Below are positions 52,615-62,110 of a stretch of 64,000 nt of DNA, piece by piece (the first letter of the stretch is position 1; each line of letters starts with the position of its first letter). The position numbers and the translations under genes are program-made. Below the pieces are notes generated by a model. The model had not been told where the DNA came from and ran no database searches. It worked only from the letters and a program-made list of their open reading frames with translations. This DNA comes from Symbiodinium natans (lineage: Eukaryota > Sar > Dinophyceae > Suessiales > Symbiodiniaceae). Location of the stretch: contig CAJNDS010000223.1 in the NCBI GenBank assembly GCA_905221605.1, positions 62,001 through 126,000 of the forward strand, in the 5' to 3' direction.

Positions 52615-54795
52615 CTAGGGCAACTGCTCCGATAGCAACACCCGATTGCACTGATGGCAACAGTCGGGCTCAAAATGTGCTACCTCCGAAACGGCCTCGG
52701 TTGGCTTATAGTTGTCGGACAAAGGGCGTCCGCAAAGAAGAGTGGATTCATCCCTCTTCAAATGGGTGATTCCCGAAATGACATGAGTGACACACTGGCT
52801 CCAGCTTACATCGGAAAAGGGGGGCCTAACCCTCGCAAGACCATCACGTTCCTCCATCTCAACTCCCGAGCAAGAAGCCAAACTATCTGCATCAGAGTCC
52901 TCAGCAAGGTCCTTGTCCAATTCACGTGCCTCCGAAGGAAACGCCGCCTGATCAGGATCTGGACCGTGAAGCAGACCCTCGGCAACGGCCACGACGCGGG
53001 AGGCAGCCTTTAGATCCGGGTTAAAGGCTAAGGAACGGATACTCTCAAACATGGCAGATACCCGGCCATACAGGGTGGTATAAGCCTCGATCGAGTACAC
53101 CAGCATGGAGCGGTCCTTCGGATCAACGTGGTGCCCCAGCAATCTCCTGTCCGACTTGCTGAAGAAGACCACGGATGACTTTCCAGCCCACATGAGGAGG
53201 GTTCGCTTGAGGCTGTGAGTCCCAAGCTTCTCCAAACCAGTTGATGCAGGAATCTCCGACATGAGAAATTCGCGCAGATAGATCGCTGCTTCAGATGAGC
53301 TCATCTTGGATGTACCCCATCTCCCTGATCTCTCGCTGAACGTCGGGAGGAAAGGAGTTCCATCCACTAGGTTTTCAGCCTTCCTAGCAGTGATCCACCT
53401 GCGGGCCCAAGGCACTCCGGATAGCCCCAGACCAATGGCCGCATAAGGCAAGAGAGTGCACTTCGCTGAAAGGGAATAGGTGGTTTTCGAAGTAAGGGCC
53501 TCACCCTGAAGAAGCTCAAATCCCGAGTCCTCATCCACCGTCACAAATATCCTCTGCAGTGTTTGAGAGTCACGCCACCGTGATCCAGCATGGAAGCAAA
53601 ACAACAATTGCCCCGCAATGCACCCATGGCGTGTAGAACACCTCATCATGAACCGCTCCAAAACCTCAACTTGCCCAGCCGTCAGCTCCTGTTTCTGACA
53701 CAGCGGGCGCTTGCCAAGATGCATCTGTCTTGCTAGCCCTCGGCAACGCGAAGAAACCACCTCCTCAACGTCTACAAAGTTAAGCTTCACCAAGCCGTCT
53801 AGGAAGCGAATTGCCTCGAGCAAATGAGTACCAGCAGTAGCCCCCGCGTTCTTCTCCAAGTGTTTCAGATACTGGTAGAGCTGTGACTCGGAGAACCTCA
53901 AAGGGGAACCACTACGGCCCATCAGCCAACTTGCAAACTTTCCCAGCGAACAAGACCTCTTGTATATGGTGCTGGCGGCCTTCATTACGAACACGTGGTC
54001 AAAGGCCGAAGCAATGTCCTCTTCCGAGGCCAAGTTACGAATGTCAGTCGCCAGGGTGCATCCCAACTTTGAAGCCAGGGGGTCAAGCATTACAAGACTG
54101 CGGAGTCTGTTAACTGCGTGATTTCTCAGATCTTCATCAGACTTCTCAAGGCGGAAGTGCTGGAGCCTCTTTTCCACGACCCAAGAAAGGCCCTCATCCG
54201 AAGTGGGTAAGGACGGCGCAGCCCTCGGAGGATCCAAGGACTCCTGCAGTCCAACCTCAGAGAAAGCATTTGCCCAGAGCCACTCTTCATGAGAATTCCG
54301 ATCAGAGAAATTTCCGAAGACCTCCCCGAAAGGTCCACTCTCCCATGGCTGACGCGGTCGTTCAACCCTGGCTTTCTTAATGCAGAAAAGCATGGCCGTC
54401 TCTTGCATGGCCAGGATGTGCTGATCACACGAAAAAGAGGGCATATGATCGAGATCAGGAAGACGACTCTGACGATCCTCTAAAGGGGGACTCGTACAAA
54501 CTGCACCCACATCCGACTGAGGAGGTTCATCACGCACCATGTTATACCATTGCACCTCACCATCAAGCTGCTCAGGTTGCCCTTGGGAAGAGAGCTCAAA
54601 ATCCTTTTCAGAGACCTCCCCAATTGCATCTTCCGGATCAGACAAACCAAGACCTCCTGATTCCGGCAAAGGAAAGGGTGGTTCGCTTAGGAAAATCGAG
54701 CCAGGATCTAAAAGCACCTCCTGCGCGTCGAGGAGAGGTAGGTCAGGCTCTGTCAGGTCAGTCTCTTCCAGGCACCCCGACTCACCCCCTAGCAT
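52615..54795 (-). CDS. Tyrosine recombinase (YR), 726 aa
   Basis: Intact ATG-to-TAG frame. Residues 1-200 are acidic and of unknown function. Residues ~225-345 (HAVNRLRSLVMLDPLASKLG; YKRSCSLGKFASWL) look like an N-terminal SAM-like binding domain. The catalytic part has AGSRWRDSQTL (R406/R408), TSKTTYSLSAK (K437), GTHSLKRTLLMWAGK (H527), RRLLGHHVD (H555) and LVYSIEAY (Y567, predicted nucleophile). In DIRS/Ngaro elements this enzyme joins circular cDNA to a short core, here TTC. A ~130-residue tail has Cys/His pairs (CCHQCNRV). It is first in order on the coding strand, ahead of gag and pol, unlike most described relatives. The frame continues upstream through a single UAG into 54814-55131. 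Confidence 0.8.
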   Translation of the reverse strand: MLGGESGCLEETDLTEPDLPLLDAQEVLLDPGSIFLSEPPFPLPESGGLGLSDPEDAIGEVSEKDFELSSQGQPEQLDGEVQWYNMVRDEPPQSDVGAVCTSPPLEDRQSRLPDLDHMPSFSCDQHILAMQETAMLFCIKKARVERPRQPWESGPFGEVFGNFSDRNSHEEWLWANAFSEVGLQESLDPPRAAPSLPTSDEGLSWVVEKRLQHFRLEKSDEDLRNHAVNRLRSLVMLDPLASKLGCTLATDIRNLASEEDIASAFDHVFVMKAASTIYKRSCSLGKFASWLMGRSGSPLRFSESQLYQYLKHLEKNAGATAGTHLLEAIRFLDGLVKLNFVDVEEVVSSRCRGLARQMHLGKRPLCQKQELTAGQVEVLERFMMRCSTRHGCIAGQLLFCFHAGSRWRDSQTLQRIFVTVDEDSGFELLQGEALTSKTTYSLSAKCTLLPYAAIGLGLSGVPWARRWITARKAENLVDGTPFLPTFSERSGRWGTSKMSSSEAAIYLREFLMSEIPASTGLEKLGTHSLKRTLLMWAGKSSVVFFSKSDRRLLGHHVDPKDRSMLVYSIEAYTTLYGRVSAMFESIRSLAFNPDLKAASRVVAVAEGLLHGPDPDQAAFPSEARELDKDLAEDSDADSLASCSGVEMEERDGLARVRPPFSDVSWSQCVTHVISGITHLKRDESTLLCGRPLSDNYKPTEAVSEVAHFEPDCCHQCNRVLLSEQLP

Positions 54796-54813
54796 GGTGC
54801 CGGGAGGTCGAAG

Positions 54814-55131
54814 CTATGCGGAAAGGCCCAGAAGCTGCCGGGCGCCCGCGTGGGATCGATGTCCAGCGGTGGCCACGGCCCTCCAATCTGCCTCGGTCAG
54901 GAACAAGAAGATGCGCGACCCCTCGGATGTGCTGAGGAGTACGCCTGCAAAGGAAGCTTCAAGAACGTAGGAAAACAAATGCGGGGCCGCCCCCGCGCGT
55001 CTCTGAAGCAGCTGCAAATGAAAGCGTCTCGGAAGGATTCGCACAGGTTGAAAAGGCGGGGCTCGGGGAACTGGCGCCCAATCCCAGCTCAAGGAAGAAT
55101 CAGTGGCAGATTCCTCAGAGGAGTCGAACAT
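54814..55131 (-). CDS. Small leader ORF, 105 aa, in frame with the recombinase
   Basis: ATG 18 nt inside B2; starts MFDSSEESATDSSLSWDWAP, then RRFHLQLLQRRAGAAPHLFS and FLTEADWRAVATAGHR. It ends in TAG at 54816-54814; six codons later, same frame, comes the recombinase ATG. It could be the true recombinase N-terminus with a nonsense mutation or readthrough stop, or a separate leader peptide. No domain recognised. Confidence 0.4.
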   Translation of the reverse strand: MFDSSEESATDSSLSWDWAPVPRAPPFQPVRILPRRFHLQLLQRRAGAAPHLFSYVLEASFAGVLLSTSEGSRIFLFLTEADWRAVATAGHRSHAGARQLLGLSA

Positions 55132-55148
55132 CCATGAACCCTCGGTTC

Positions 55149-55412
55149 ATCAAAAATTGTGAACGGTTCCGTGTTTGAGCCTTTGCGACCAAATACAAAC
55201 AATTCTGCATGCTCTGAAAACTCATGTATGTCAAGCAAGAACATGACTCTGGTCTGCATGCAAACAACGGTTCCCAAGTTTTTATACACTTTGGTAACAA
55301 ACTTTCAACGGGAAAGGAAACATTAAAATCATTCGGAGAAAACCCCGGCTCTTAAAACGAGCCTGTTTAGTTGACGGTAGAAAATATTATCCGCAAGCGG
55401 AAGGCTATCTTC
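55149..55412 (-). repeat. Split direct repeat B2 (outer 5' end on coding strand)
   Basis: 264 bp matching B1. On the coding strand it starts GAAGATAGCCTTCCGC and contains GTGTATAAAAACTTGG about 130 nt before the leader ATG, a possible core promoter. TCCGC/GCGGA near the tip forms a small palindrome that could be a recombinase site. Confidence 0.9.
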
Positions 55413-55975
55413 CGCAGACCCATCAGAGCATACAAAAGCGGACTTCCGGATGCTGAGCTGCAGCTTAGCTGCTCCTGCTCCGACTGAAGCGTGCGGAACA
55501 CTGCAAGCGCCTGCCTTGCTGCTGCCTGCGGTTCGCGGTGCTCGACATCGACAGAGATGTCGTCCAGCCATACATCCATGGACTGGATCTGGTTCGACTG
55601 GTAAACTTTCTGGCAAGTGGGAAACAATGCCAACTTTGCCAAGGCAGGGGCTATGGGGCAGCCTGCCATTATGCCCCTGCTGGCCCATAAGGGGTGAGAA
55701 ACTCGACCCTCGGAGGAGATCAGTCTTTCGCCTCGATATATCTGGAGCGCTATATTGAGGACGACCTGGGGGAAACCCAGGATTTTGGCTTGTTGGATCA
55801 ACAGCTCATGCTCGACTGTCTCACAAAAGGTAGTGAGGTCGATGAAGATACTCACCCGACTTAAACCTCTCGAACGGCTGATTTCGGAGAGGAAGACTCT
55901 GCGGACAGAAATGTCCAAACAAGCTTGTCCTTGCCAAGCACGTTCGCGCTCGAGAGCGGCGAAACCGCGTACTTG
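55413..55975 (-). pseudogene. LINE RT palm, 5' part of the ORF split by the YR element
   Basis: Minus strand, open from ~55975: ERAWQGQACLDISVRRVFLS, then VSIFIDLTTFCETVEH (motif A), RVSHPLWASRGIMAGCPIAP (motif B) and SMDVWLDDISVDVEH (catalytic DD in WLDD). A frame change near 55480 leads into KLQLSIRKSAFVCSDGSAE, which meets the insertion site. After removal of 46205-55412 (one TTC kept) the next residues are KELRIRR of 43823-46204 in the same frame. The frameshift shows this LINE was probably already dead. The 5' part is cut by the copia fragment. Confidence 0.7.
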
Positions 55976-57400
55976 ATACTAGAGAAAGCGCTCTACGGTT
56001 TGCGTTCCGCCAGCCTCAGCTGGCAGCGACATCTGAACAGGATCGTGTCTGCCCTAGGCTTACAAGCGAGTCCGCTTGAACCGACGCTTTTCAGCGGATG
56101 GGTCAACCTTGAATCCGGATGGGAGTATATCATCATGTTAGCGTACGTGGATGATTTGCTCATTGTGTCCTCTACCGAAAAAGGGTTCGAGTACGTCCAC
56201 GAAGCCCTGAGTTCAGTCTTGAAAGTCAAAGTGACAGGGAGGCTGATCGAAGATGGGCAGATGGAATTCCTCGGCCGTTTAATCCGTTGGGATGGACGAC
56301 AAATCATGATTGGGGTGAAGCCTGAGTATGTGAAGTCGGTCTTTACATCTTTCGGATGGGACATATCCACCGCGAAAGCATCCTTGACGACACCCGACAT
56401 CAGGAGTATGTACGATGAGGAGAGTGTTGAAGAGCCTTCGAAGGAGCTGTCGAGTGAGGCCGCCTCACGATTCCGAAGTTGCCTAGGGAAGATAGGATGG
56501 CTCTGTCAAACTCGCTCAGATATAACGTATTTTCACTCCATGTTGTCACGCGGACAAAGCATGCCACGGCAAGTGCATGAAGATGCACTTCGCAAGTTCC
56601 TGCGATGGTTAGCAGCGTTTCCGCTGTTAGATCAAATCTTCCCGCTCGGAGATGGCAAGACCAATGAGGGGGAGAATGCCAGCCTGGTAGCCTATTGCGA
56701 CAGCAATTGGGGCAGCGAGATGAGCGTAGCCCGGAAAAGCACCAGTGGCGGTGTGATCTACATCGCAGTGGACAGTACGTGGTACTGCATAAAGGGGTAC
56801 AGCCGCCTGCAAAGCGTTGTCGCACTCAGCTCAGCAGAGGCAGAGTTGTTTGCCATCGCCGAGGCAGCGAAAGAGGTGGCAGGACTTGCGCAATTGACGG
56901 CGCATATCTGGGGCACCCTCCAGAAACCCCACCGCGTGTACACTGACTCTGCCTCAGCTAGGCAAATTGCCAGCATGGAGGGGCTACTCAGGCGCATGCT
57001 GCATATAGACTTGAGGTTGTGCTTTATCCAAGACCGTGTCCATAGCGGCGAGTTAGCAGTAGAGGGAGTGGCCGGAACCGAGAATGTGAGCGATCTTCTC
57101 ACAAAGAATTTAAATCGCCTCCAAACAGCAAAGCATACAGCAAACCCTCGGACTAGAAGATGTCACCAACATTGATTTCCGAGAGGTCCCAGCAGTCAGG
57201 TCTTGCTTGTTGCTGTCTGGAGTGCTAGATTCTGTACTCGGGCCGGACAACCTCGAATATGAAGCTTTCTGTCGGCTATGCGAACTCGAGACTGAATATT
57301 CAACTTTGCTGATTGAGTTTTGCACGAGTTCACGTTCGAATCTGTACCTGCAAGGAAGTGTGCACCAAGTATTTGTCCTGCCGATTACTCAAGGGGTTGA
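55925..57400 (+). pseudogene. Ty1/copia pol fragment: RT C-terminus and RNase H
   Basis: Plus frame 55925-57175 contains EKALYGLRSASLSWQRHLNR (the copia KALYGLR motif), MLAYVDDLLIV (catalytic YVDD), LGRLIRW, then IGWLCQTRSDITYF, YCDSNWGSE (RNase H Asp), KSTSGGVIYI, SSAEAELFAIAEAAKEV, HRVYTDSASA and NVSDLLTKNL. Gag, protease, integrase and the first half of RT are missing. A frameshift near 57124 moves the tail into LGLEDVTNIDFREVP...LLSGVLDSV to ~57400. No LTR seen. Opposite in strand to the LINE it borders; the exact junction lies between 55925 and 55975. Confidence 0.75.
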
Positions 57401-57404
57401 CGGA

Positions 57405-57633
57405 ACCTCAAACGTGGAGGGTCGCTTCGTGTCCTGCCTTCAGACCTCCTTCGGAACAGCTTCATCAAGCTCAAGGTCGATTTGTCCCGAGTCCACTTCT
57501 GGGACGCTGACCAGCAGCCGCTGGAGGATCCTGGCGATCTGGCCAGTCGGGAATGCAAGGTGCGCGCAGATTTGCGCCAGGTGTGGCTCATGTCGGGCCA
57601 GCGGGCTTCTGATGGAAGTGACGGACCTGCAGC
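57405..57633 (+). pseudogene. Short open segment after the copia fragment
   Basis: A third plus frame reads LKRGGSLRVLPSDLLRN, FIKLKVDLSRVHFWDADQQP and LASRECKVRADLRQVWLMSG, then TAG. Composition is protein-like. It may be the copia ORF tail after another frameshift, or a separate fragment. Confidence 0.3.
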
Positions 57634-57670
57634 TTAGAGAGGCAGAAGCTCCGGCTTTTCAGTGTCCGTT

Positions 57671-60600
57671 CTAGAGCACGCTCAGGAGCTCGCTGCTGGT
57701 GGCCCTGCTGCTCCCCACATAGAAGTGCGGGCTCTCGGTGTCGCGCAGGAAGACCCGCCCTGACGAGCGTCAGGCCTTGACACGAGGCGTAAGTGATGTG
57801 GCGTGGCACAGCCGGGTGTGTTTCAGGAGGGCGGCGTGGGTGAAGGACGCCGCCGTCCAAGACGATCTTCTCGGAGCCCACGTCGGCCACATGCACGTAG
57901 ATGCCTTTGGTCACGCGGCCGCCGACGCCGATGAGCTTCAGGGCGGGCCAGACCCGCATGGTCTGCGGCATGTTGGTGGTCGTCGGGCCAGTGCCGGTGT
58001 ACTCGATCGTCACAGCTTCCGGCGGGGCCAGGCGACGGTTGTCCCGCGCATTGATCCTGATGCGGTGGGCGTGGGAGATGACCAGGCTGACATCGGGCTC
58101 GCCTTGCCGCGGAAACCTTTCCCGGGCCGCCCGGACCGCTTCCGGGAGGGCCTGCTCCCGGGGCTCGTCGACCCGGAGCCACCGGAGGAAGTGGAAGCTC
58201 GGGTCGCTCCTCCTGTTCTCGGTGAGCTCGTGGTGCCAGCCGTCGGTGAGGTCGTGGAGCAGCTGGCAGTGCTTGAGCTCCCGCTGCACCGGGGTGCCCG
58301 CGAAGTTGTCCATGACGGTGGGGAACTGGCGGAAGTCGCCGAGCAGCAGGAACTTGACTTTGCGGTTCATGGAGACGCAGGCGATATCGTTCCACAGCCC
58401 CGTGTCGAGCTGCGTAATCTCCTCCACCACCAGCCAGTCAATGTTGCAGTAGCCGTTCCGGACGGTGCTCCGCACCCAGTGGTCGGCCGTCTCCGCCTGC
58501 GTTCCAAAGTTCTGCACGGAGGAGTGGGTCTTCGTGATGATCTTCACCTTGTACCCTTCTTCCCGGAGGGCGGTCACGACCTGGCGCGCCAGGTGGGTCT
58601 TCCCGGTGCCCGGGTAGCCGGTCATCAGCAGGCTCCCTCGAGGCAGTGGAGCACAGGGTCCTCCGCGACCTTCCAGGTGTCAATGTTGCACATCCACTCC
58701 GCCTCGATTCGGGGGATCCGATACTGGCCTTCGAGGCCCTTGACCTCCTCGCATCGGTACACGGGCGTGCTGCCGTCGGGATGCCTTTCGCGGACCAGGC
58801 TGTCCACGAGGCCCTGGAACTTTTTGGGCAGACGACGCAGTCCGTCTTGACGGCCTTCAGGTACCTCGACGGCACGGTTGCGAGTGCATCCCGGATTCTG
58901 GAGACGGCGACGTACTCCGAGGCCATCACGAAGTCGTGCACGCACGGGCCGGCAGCTCCGGTTGGACAACAACTGGGTCACGTAGATGTGATCCCAGTGT
59001 ATCCCACCCGCGGCGTCCAGGAACAGCTCCCGGTGCTGGCACCCGGAGCCGTCGAACTGGTGGTTGCTGGTGCGCATGGTGTAGATGAGGTTCATGTTGC
59101 GTGCCCAGAGCCCGATGAGGGCACTCACCGACAGCTTCGCGTAGTGCTCCTCTCCCTCCGGCCAAGCCGCCTCCATTTTCTGCAGGGCCTGAGCCACGGA
59201 CTCCTGGTCCACGTGCGCCGTGGCGTCCAGGCTGTACACGAAGTCGCGCCAGGTGGCAAGGCCCTTTTCCAGCATGTAGGCCACCGCAGGCTTGGCGTAC
59301 CAGCCCTGGCCCACGTAGGGGAGCTGCTTGAACGCCGCCCAACGCCCGTCCTCCCGAAGCCTCACGTAGGTCAGGTCCGCCAGGTGCCCTTCGCGGGCTT
59401 GCTCCACGTTGTCCTTGGGGCAGAAGATGGGCGCCGGGAACTTGGCATGGGCCAGACCGTTCTTGCGGCACCGCACCACGTCTATACCGTGGCAGATGTG
59501 GTCCGGCTTGTGGCTGTTGAGCTTGAAGACGAGCGGCGGAGTCGAGGCGATTCCACGTACTGCTCGTAAGCCCGCCGGCTGAAGCGCGACTCCAGTGTCG
59601 TGGCGTGCGAGGACTCCAGGCTGTTTTGTTCCGGTGGCACTCGAGGCACAGTGCCTGGAGGTTCTGGGCCTGTGCGGCGAAGGACTGGTGCACGGGGACG
59701 ATGTGGTCCAACTCGCGCGTGGTTGCGGTGATGGGGGCCGCGCAGAGCTTGCGCTGGTGGTCCGCGAGCAGGGCTTGCCGAGATCCGGGCGGATCGCGGC
59801 GGGCCTTGAGAAGGTGAAGGAAGACCTCGCTCGCGGCGCCCGCCAGACGCTGGCTTCCTCTCGCCCCGGTACCTGGCCCGCTCCCCGATCGGCTCGCACT
59901 TCGCGACGGTGCGGGCGGATTTGTAGAAGAAGGCGTGGCCGTTCCAGCTCGTGAAGGCCACGGCCCGCTGCTCCTTGACGGTAGGCTCGTACTTGTCCAG
60001 CAGGCGGCCCTGGCAGTCCACGTAGAACATCGGGGCCTGGCGCCAAAGGCAGAATTCCCGGATCTCTCAGGGGGTGATGCCCTGCTCCCGCCACGTTTTT
60101 TTGGTGCAGATTGCGTCGAAGTCCGAAAGCACCTCCTGCAGCGGCAGCCGCATCAGCTCCGCGAGCTGCCGAGGGACGCAAAGCTTGTCCGGCCGCTGTT
60201 TGAAGGCGGACTGTAGGATTTCGTCGCCGCAGAACAGCTGGTAGGAGACGTCCCGCAGAGCCCCCAGGGGCTGATCCAGGACGGTCTCCACCACCACCCG
60301 GTCGTCTACGACCTGCATGGCCTGCTGGCTGAAGGTCCACTCCCTCGTCGCGTCCAAGTAGTAGCTCTCGTCGGACAGCTCCCAAATAATGTCGTTCGGC
60401 TCGGGGTTCCCGAGCTGCGCGAGCGCGGACGCCTTGAGGTTCCGGGCCGGTTGGGCATCCGAGAGCCCCTCGCTCTGCGGGGGCAGTGTGACGTTGAGGT
60501 CCGTGACGGGCAGGCGCTTCGTGCGCTCGTAGGGCATGCCGCGGTTCCGGCCGTTTCGCCGGATGCCGCGGATGATGACGGGCACGTGCGCCACCCAGTC

Positions 60601-61120
60601 CACCCACTTGTTCTTGAAGAAGCTCTTCCCGAGCTTGGTCAAGTGGTAGTTCCCGTTGGGTTGGAGGCTGCGGAGCAGCTTTTTGGCGCCCCCCCGGAGC
60701 ATGATGTAATCGTTCGGGCCCTTCGCGGATGAGGGGTTGGTTGCGGTCGTACTGCCGGCTGGGGGGCGGCCGGCCGATCAGTTGGTAGTAGTACTGGCCG
60801 GCCCTCGTGAGCTCGCCGTTCGGGCGGCTGAGCATCGCGTAGCGGAGGTGGTGGTGTGTCAAAGGAAGGGTTTCTGAGCCTGCCGCTGAGGTCCTCGCCC
60901 TGACCCCGGCCTCGGCTGCAATTCTAATCGCTTCTCGTTGTTGAGCCCAGCTCATGACTTTTGAAAACCCCGGCCGGAAAAAAGGTCGTCGCCCGAGCGG
61001 GCCCCCCTTCGCCGGTCGAGTTTCCAGGAGTTCGCATCCATAGGTACTGGCGAGGGTATGAAAGAACGCCTTTTCGCCGGTCGACCTAAAAATCACTGCT
61101 TCAGGGCGAAACGTTGGCAT
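57671..61120 (-). pseudogene. Decayed multidomain replication gene: PolB-like, HNH, SF1 helicase
   Basis: Minus-strand pieces in several frames form one order. N-terminus 61120-60730 (YAMLSRPNGELTRAGQYYY). 60715-60070: LRGGAKKLLRSLQPNGNYHL, ending GITP-TGA, after which the same frame continues EIREFCLWRQAPMFYVDCQG and FTSWNGHAFFYKSA. HNH: DHIVPVHQSF...NLQALCLECHRNKT (59715-59617). PolB-like core: HGIDVVRCRKNGL, YAKLSVSALIGLW, YLKAVKTDCVV (~59500-58830), tentatively motifs A, B, C. SF1 helicase from 58625: MTGYPGTGKTHLA (Walker A), DWLVVEEITQLD (Walker B), FLLLGDFRQFP, and after a frame change SPHFYVGSSRATSSELL to TAG at 57671. At least five frame changes plus the TGA. It suggests a self-replicating DNA element or virus-derived gene; the PolB call is the weakest part. 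Confidence 0.6.
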
Positions 61121-62110
61121 TTTTTGTTTTGCATGTTCTTGCTGGATCTTCGCATGATTTTGGCATGACTTTGCGCATTTTTTGCTAGAGTGCTTGGGCC
61201 GCGCTCGCTCCTCGAAGCGCCAGCAATCGACAACATACCGTGCTAGTCCTAATCATATGCCAACTAGAGACCTTCCTTCAGCACCTGTGGTCGCAACAGC
61301 AGCAGGCAAAGCCAGCAACACTTCTAAGGAAGACAGCAGACACACACAGGGTCCTGACACAGGGCCGAACGCCGGGCGCACAGAGGTTCAGGAGGTGTTT
61401 GGGAAGGTGTTTGGGGGGTTCTGAGGCTGCGAGGTCTGGAAGTGTTGTGCGTCGCTGTGCTGCAAGGCTTCAGGGTTTAGGGTTGGCAGGTGTGAGGCAG
61501 TGAGGTCGCCTGAGTGCCCGGGAATTTCGGGCCCCTCCTGTGATCAGGTGCTCCTCGTCTCCACTGCTGGCAGCCGGGCTCCGCAGAGGCTTCAGGGTCG
61601 GTAGGGTTTCGGGTTGCAGGCTATTGTGGGCTCCGATGCAGTGAGGTTTAGTTCGTTTGTGCTCAGGAGTGCCTTGCGTGCTGTCTGCCCTTCCTCCCCT
61701 CCCCGCTGTAACTCTAGAGTGCCCTGCGTCTCCCCCGCACCTCCCGGGAACCCCGGGCCCTCTCCTGCGACCAGGTGCGCATCGTGACCCGGCTACTCTT
61801 CAACATCTTCGCGCAGCGTGGCAGGCGGGTTTCGGCAAGAGGGGTTCGGGGTTGTCTTGGCGCCTTTTTGTGCTTGTGTGAGCCTTTCGCCGCCCTCCCT
61901 CCCACCCCCTTCCCCCCGTAAGCTAAAGTGTGGTGCTCCTCCCCTGTTGTGGGCAGGTGCTCACTTCCTCGCGGCCATCTTCAAATTTTGGGAGGTCCAG
62001 CGCTCTGAGTGTGAACCAGACGTGTCTCTGTGGAGATTGCGACTTTTGGGCAATTTTTGAGGTTGGGAGGACCCGGGCAAGGCAAAAATGGCCAATTTGC
62101 TGGTCGGGGA
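61121..62110. other. No recognisable gene; diverged direct repeat
   Basis: A block CCCGGGAA...GGGCCC(C/T)TCCTG(T/C)GA(T/C)CAGGTGC occurs at ~61517-61562 and ~61741-61786. Single TTTAGGG-like copies lie at 61471-61486. No coding signal. Confidence 0.5.

Larger units (their letters stand above)
46205..55412 (-). mobile_element. Complete tyrosine-recombinase retrotransposon (DIRS/Ngaro/PAT class), 9.2 kb
   Basis: Split direct repeats define the element: A1 46205-46561, B1 46580-46843, A2 46841-47197, coding region, B2 55149-55412. On the coding (minus) strand it reads B2 - ORFs - A2 - B1 - A1, the arrangement of PAT/Ngaro-type elements that replicate through a circle. I compared A1 with A2 (357 bp) and B1 with B2 (264 bp) by eye and saw no difference, which implies a recent insertion. 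The coding strand holds a small ORF, a tyrosine recombinase, gag and pol, all free of frameshifts. No LTRs or integrase. Both ends and the B1/A2 junction share the trinucleotide TTC, as expected of site-specific insertion without target duplication. The LINE it interrupts can be rejoined in frame. Confidence 0.88.

Noticed and set aside
57738-58850. 370-codon plus-strand frame opposite the helicase
   Set aside because: The minus strand carries clear helicase motifs (GYPGTGKT, GDFRQFP); the plus frame is a GC-rich shadow.
43823-61120. Reassignment of UGA to a sense codon
   Set aside because: Three in-frame TGAs link frames, but intact ORFs (tandem proteins, kinase-like ORF, pol) end at TGA where coding signal stops; readthrough or decay explains the data better.
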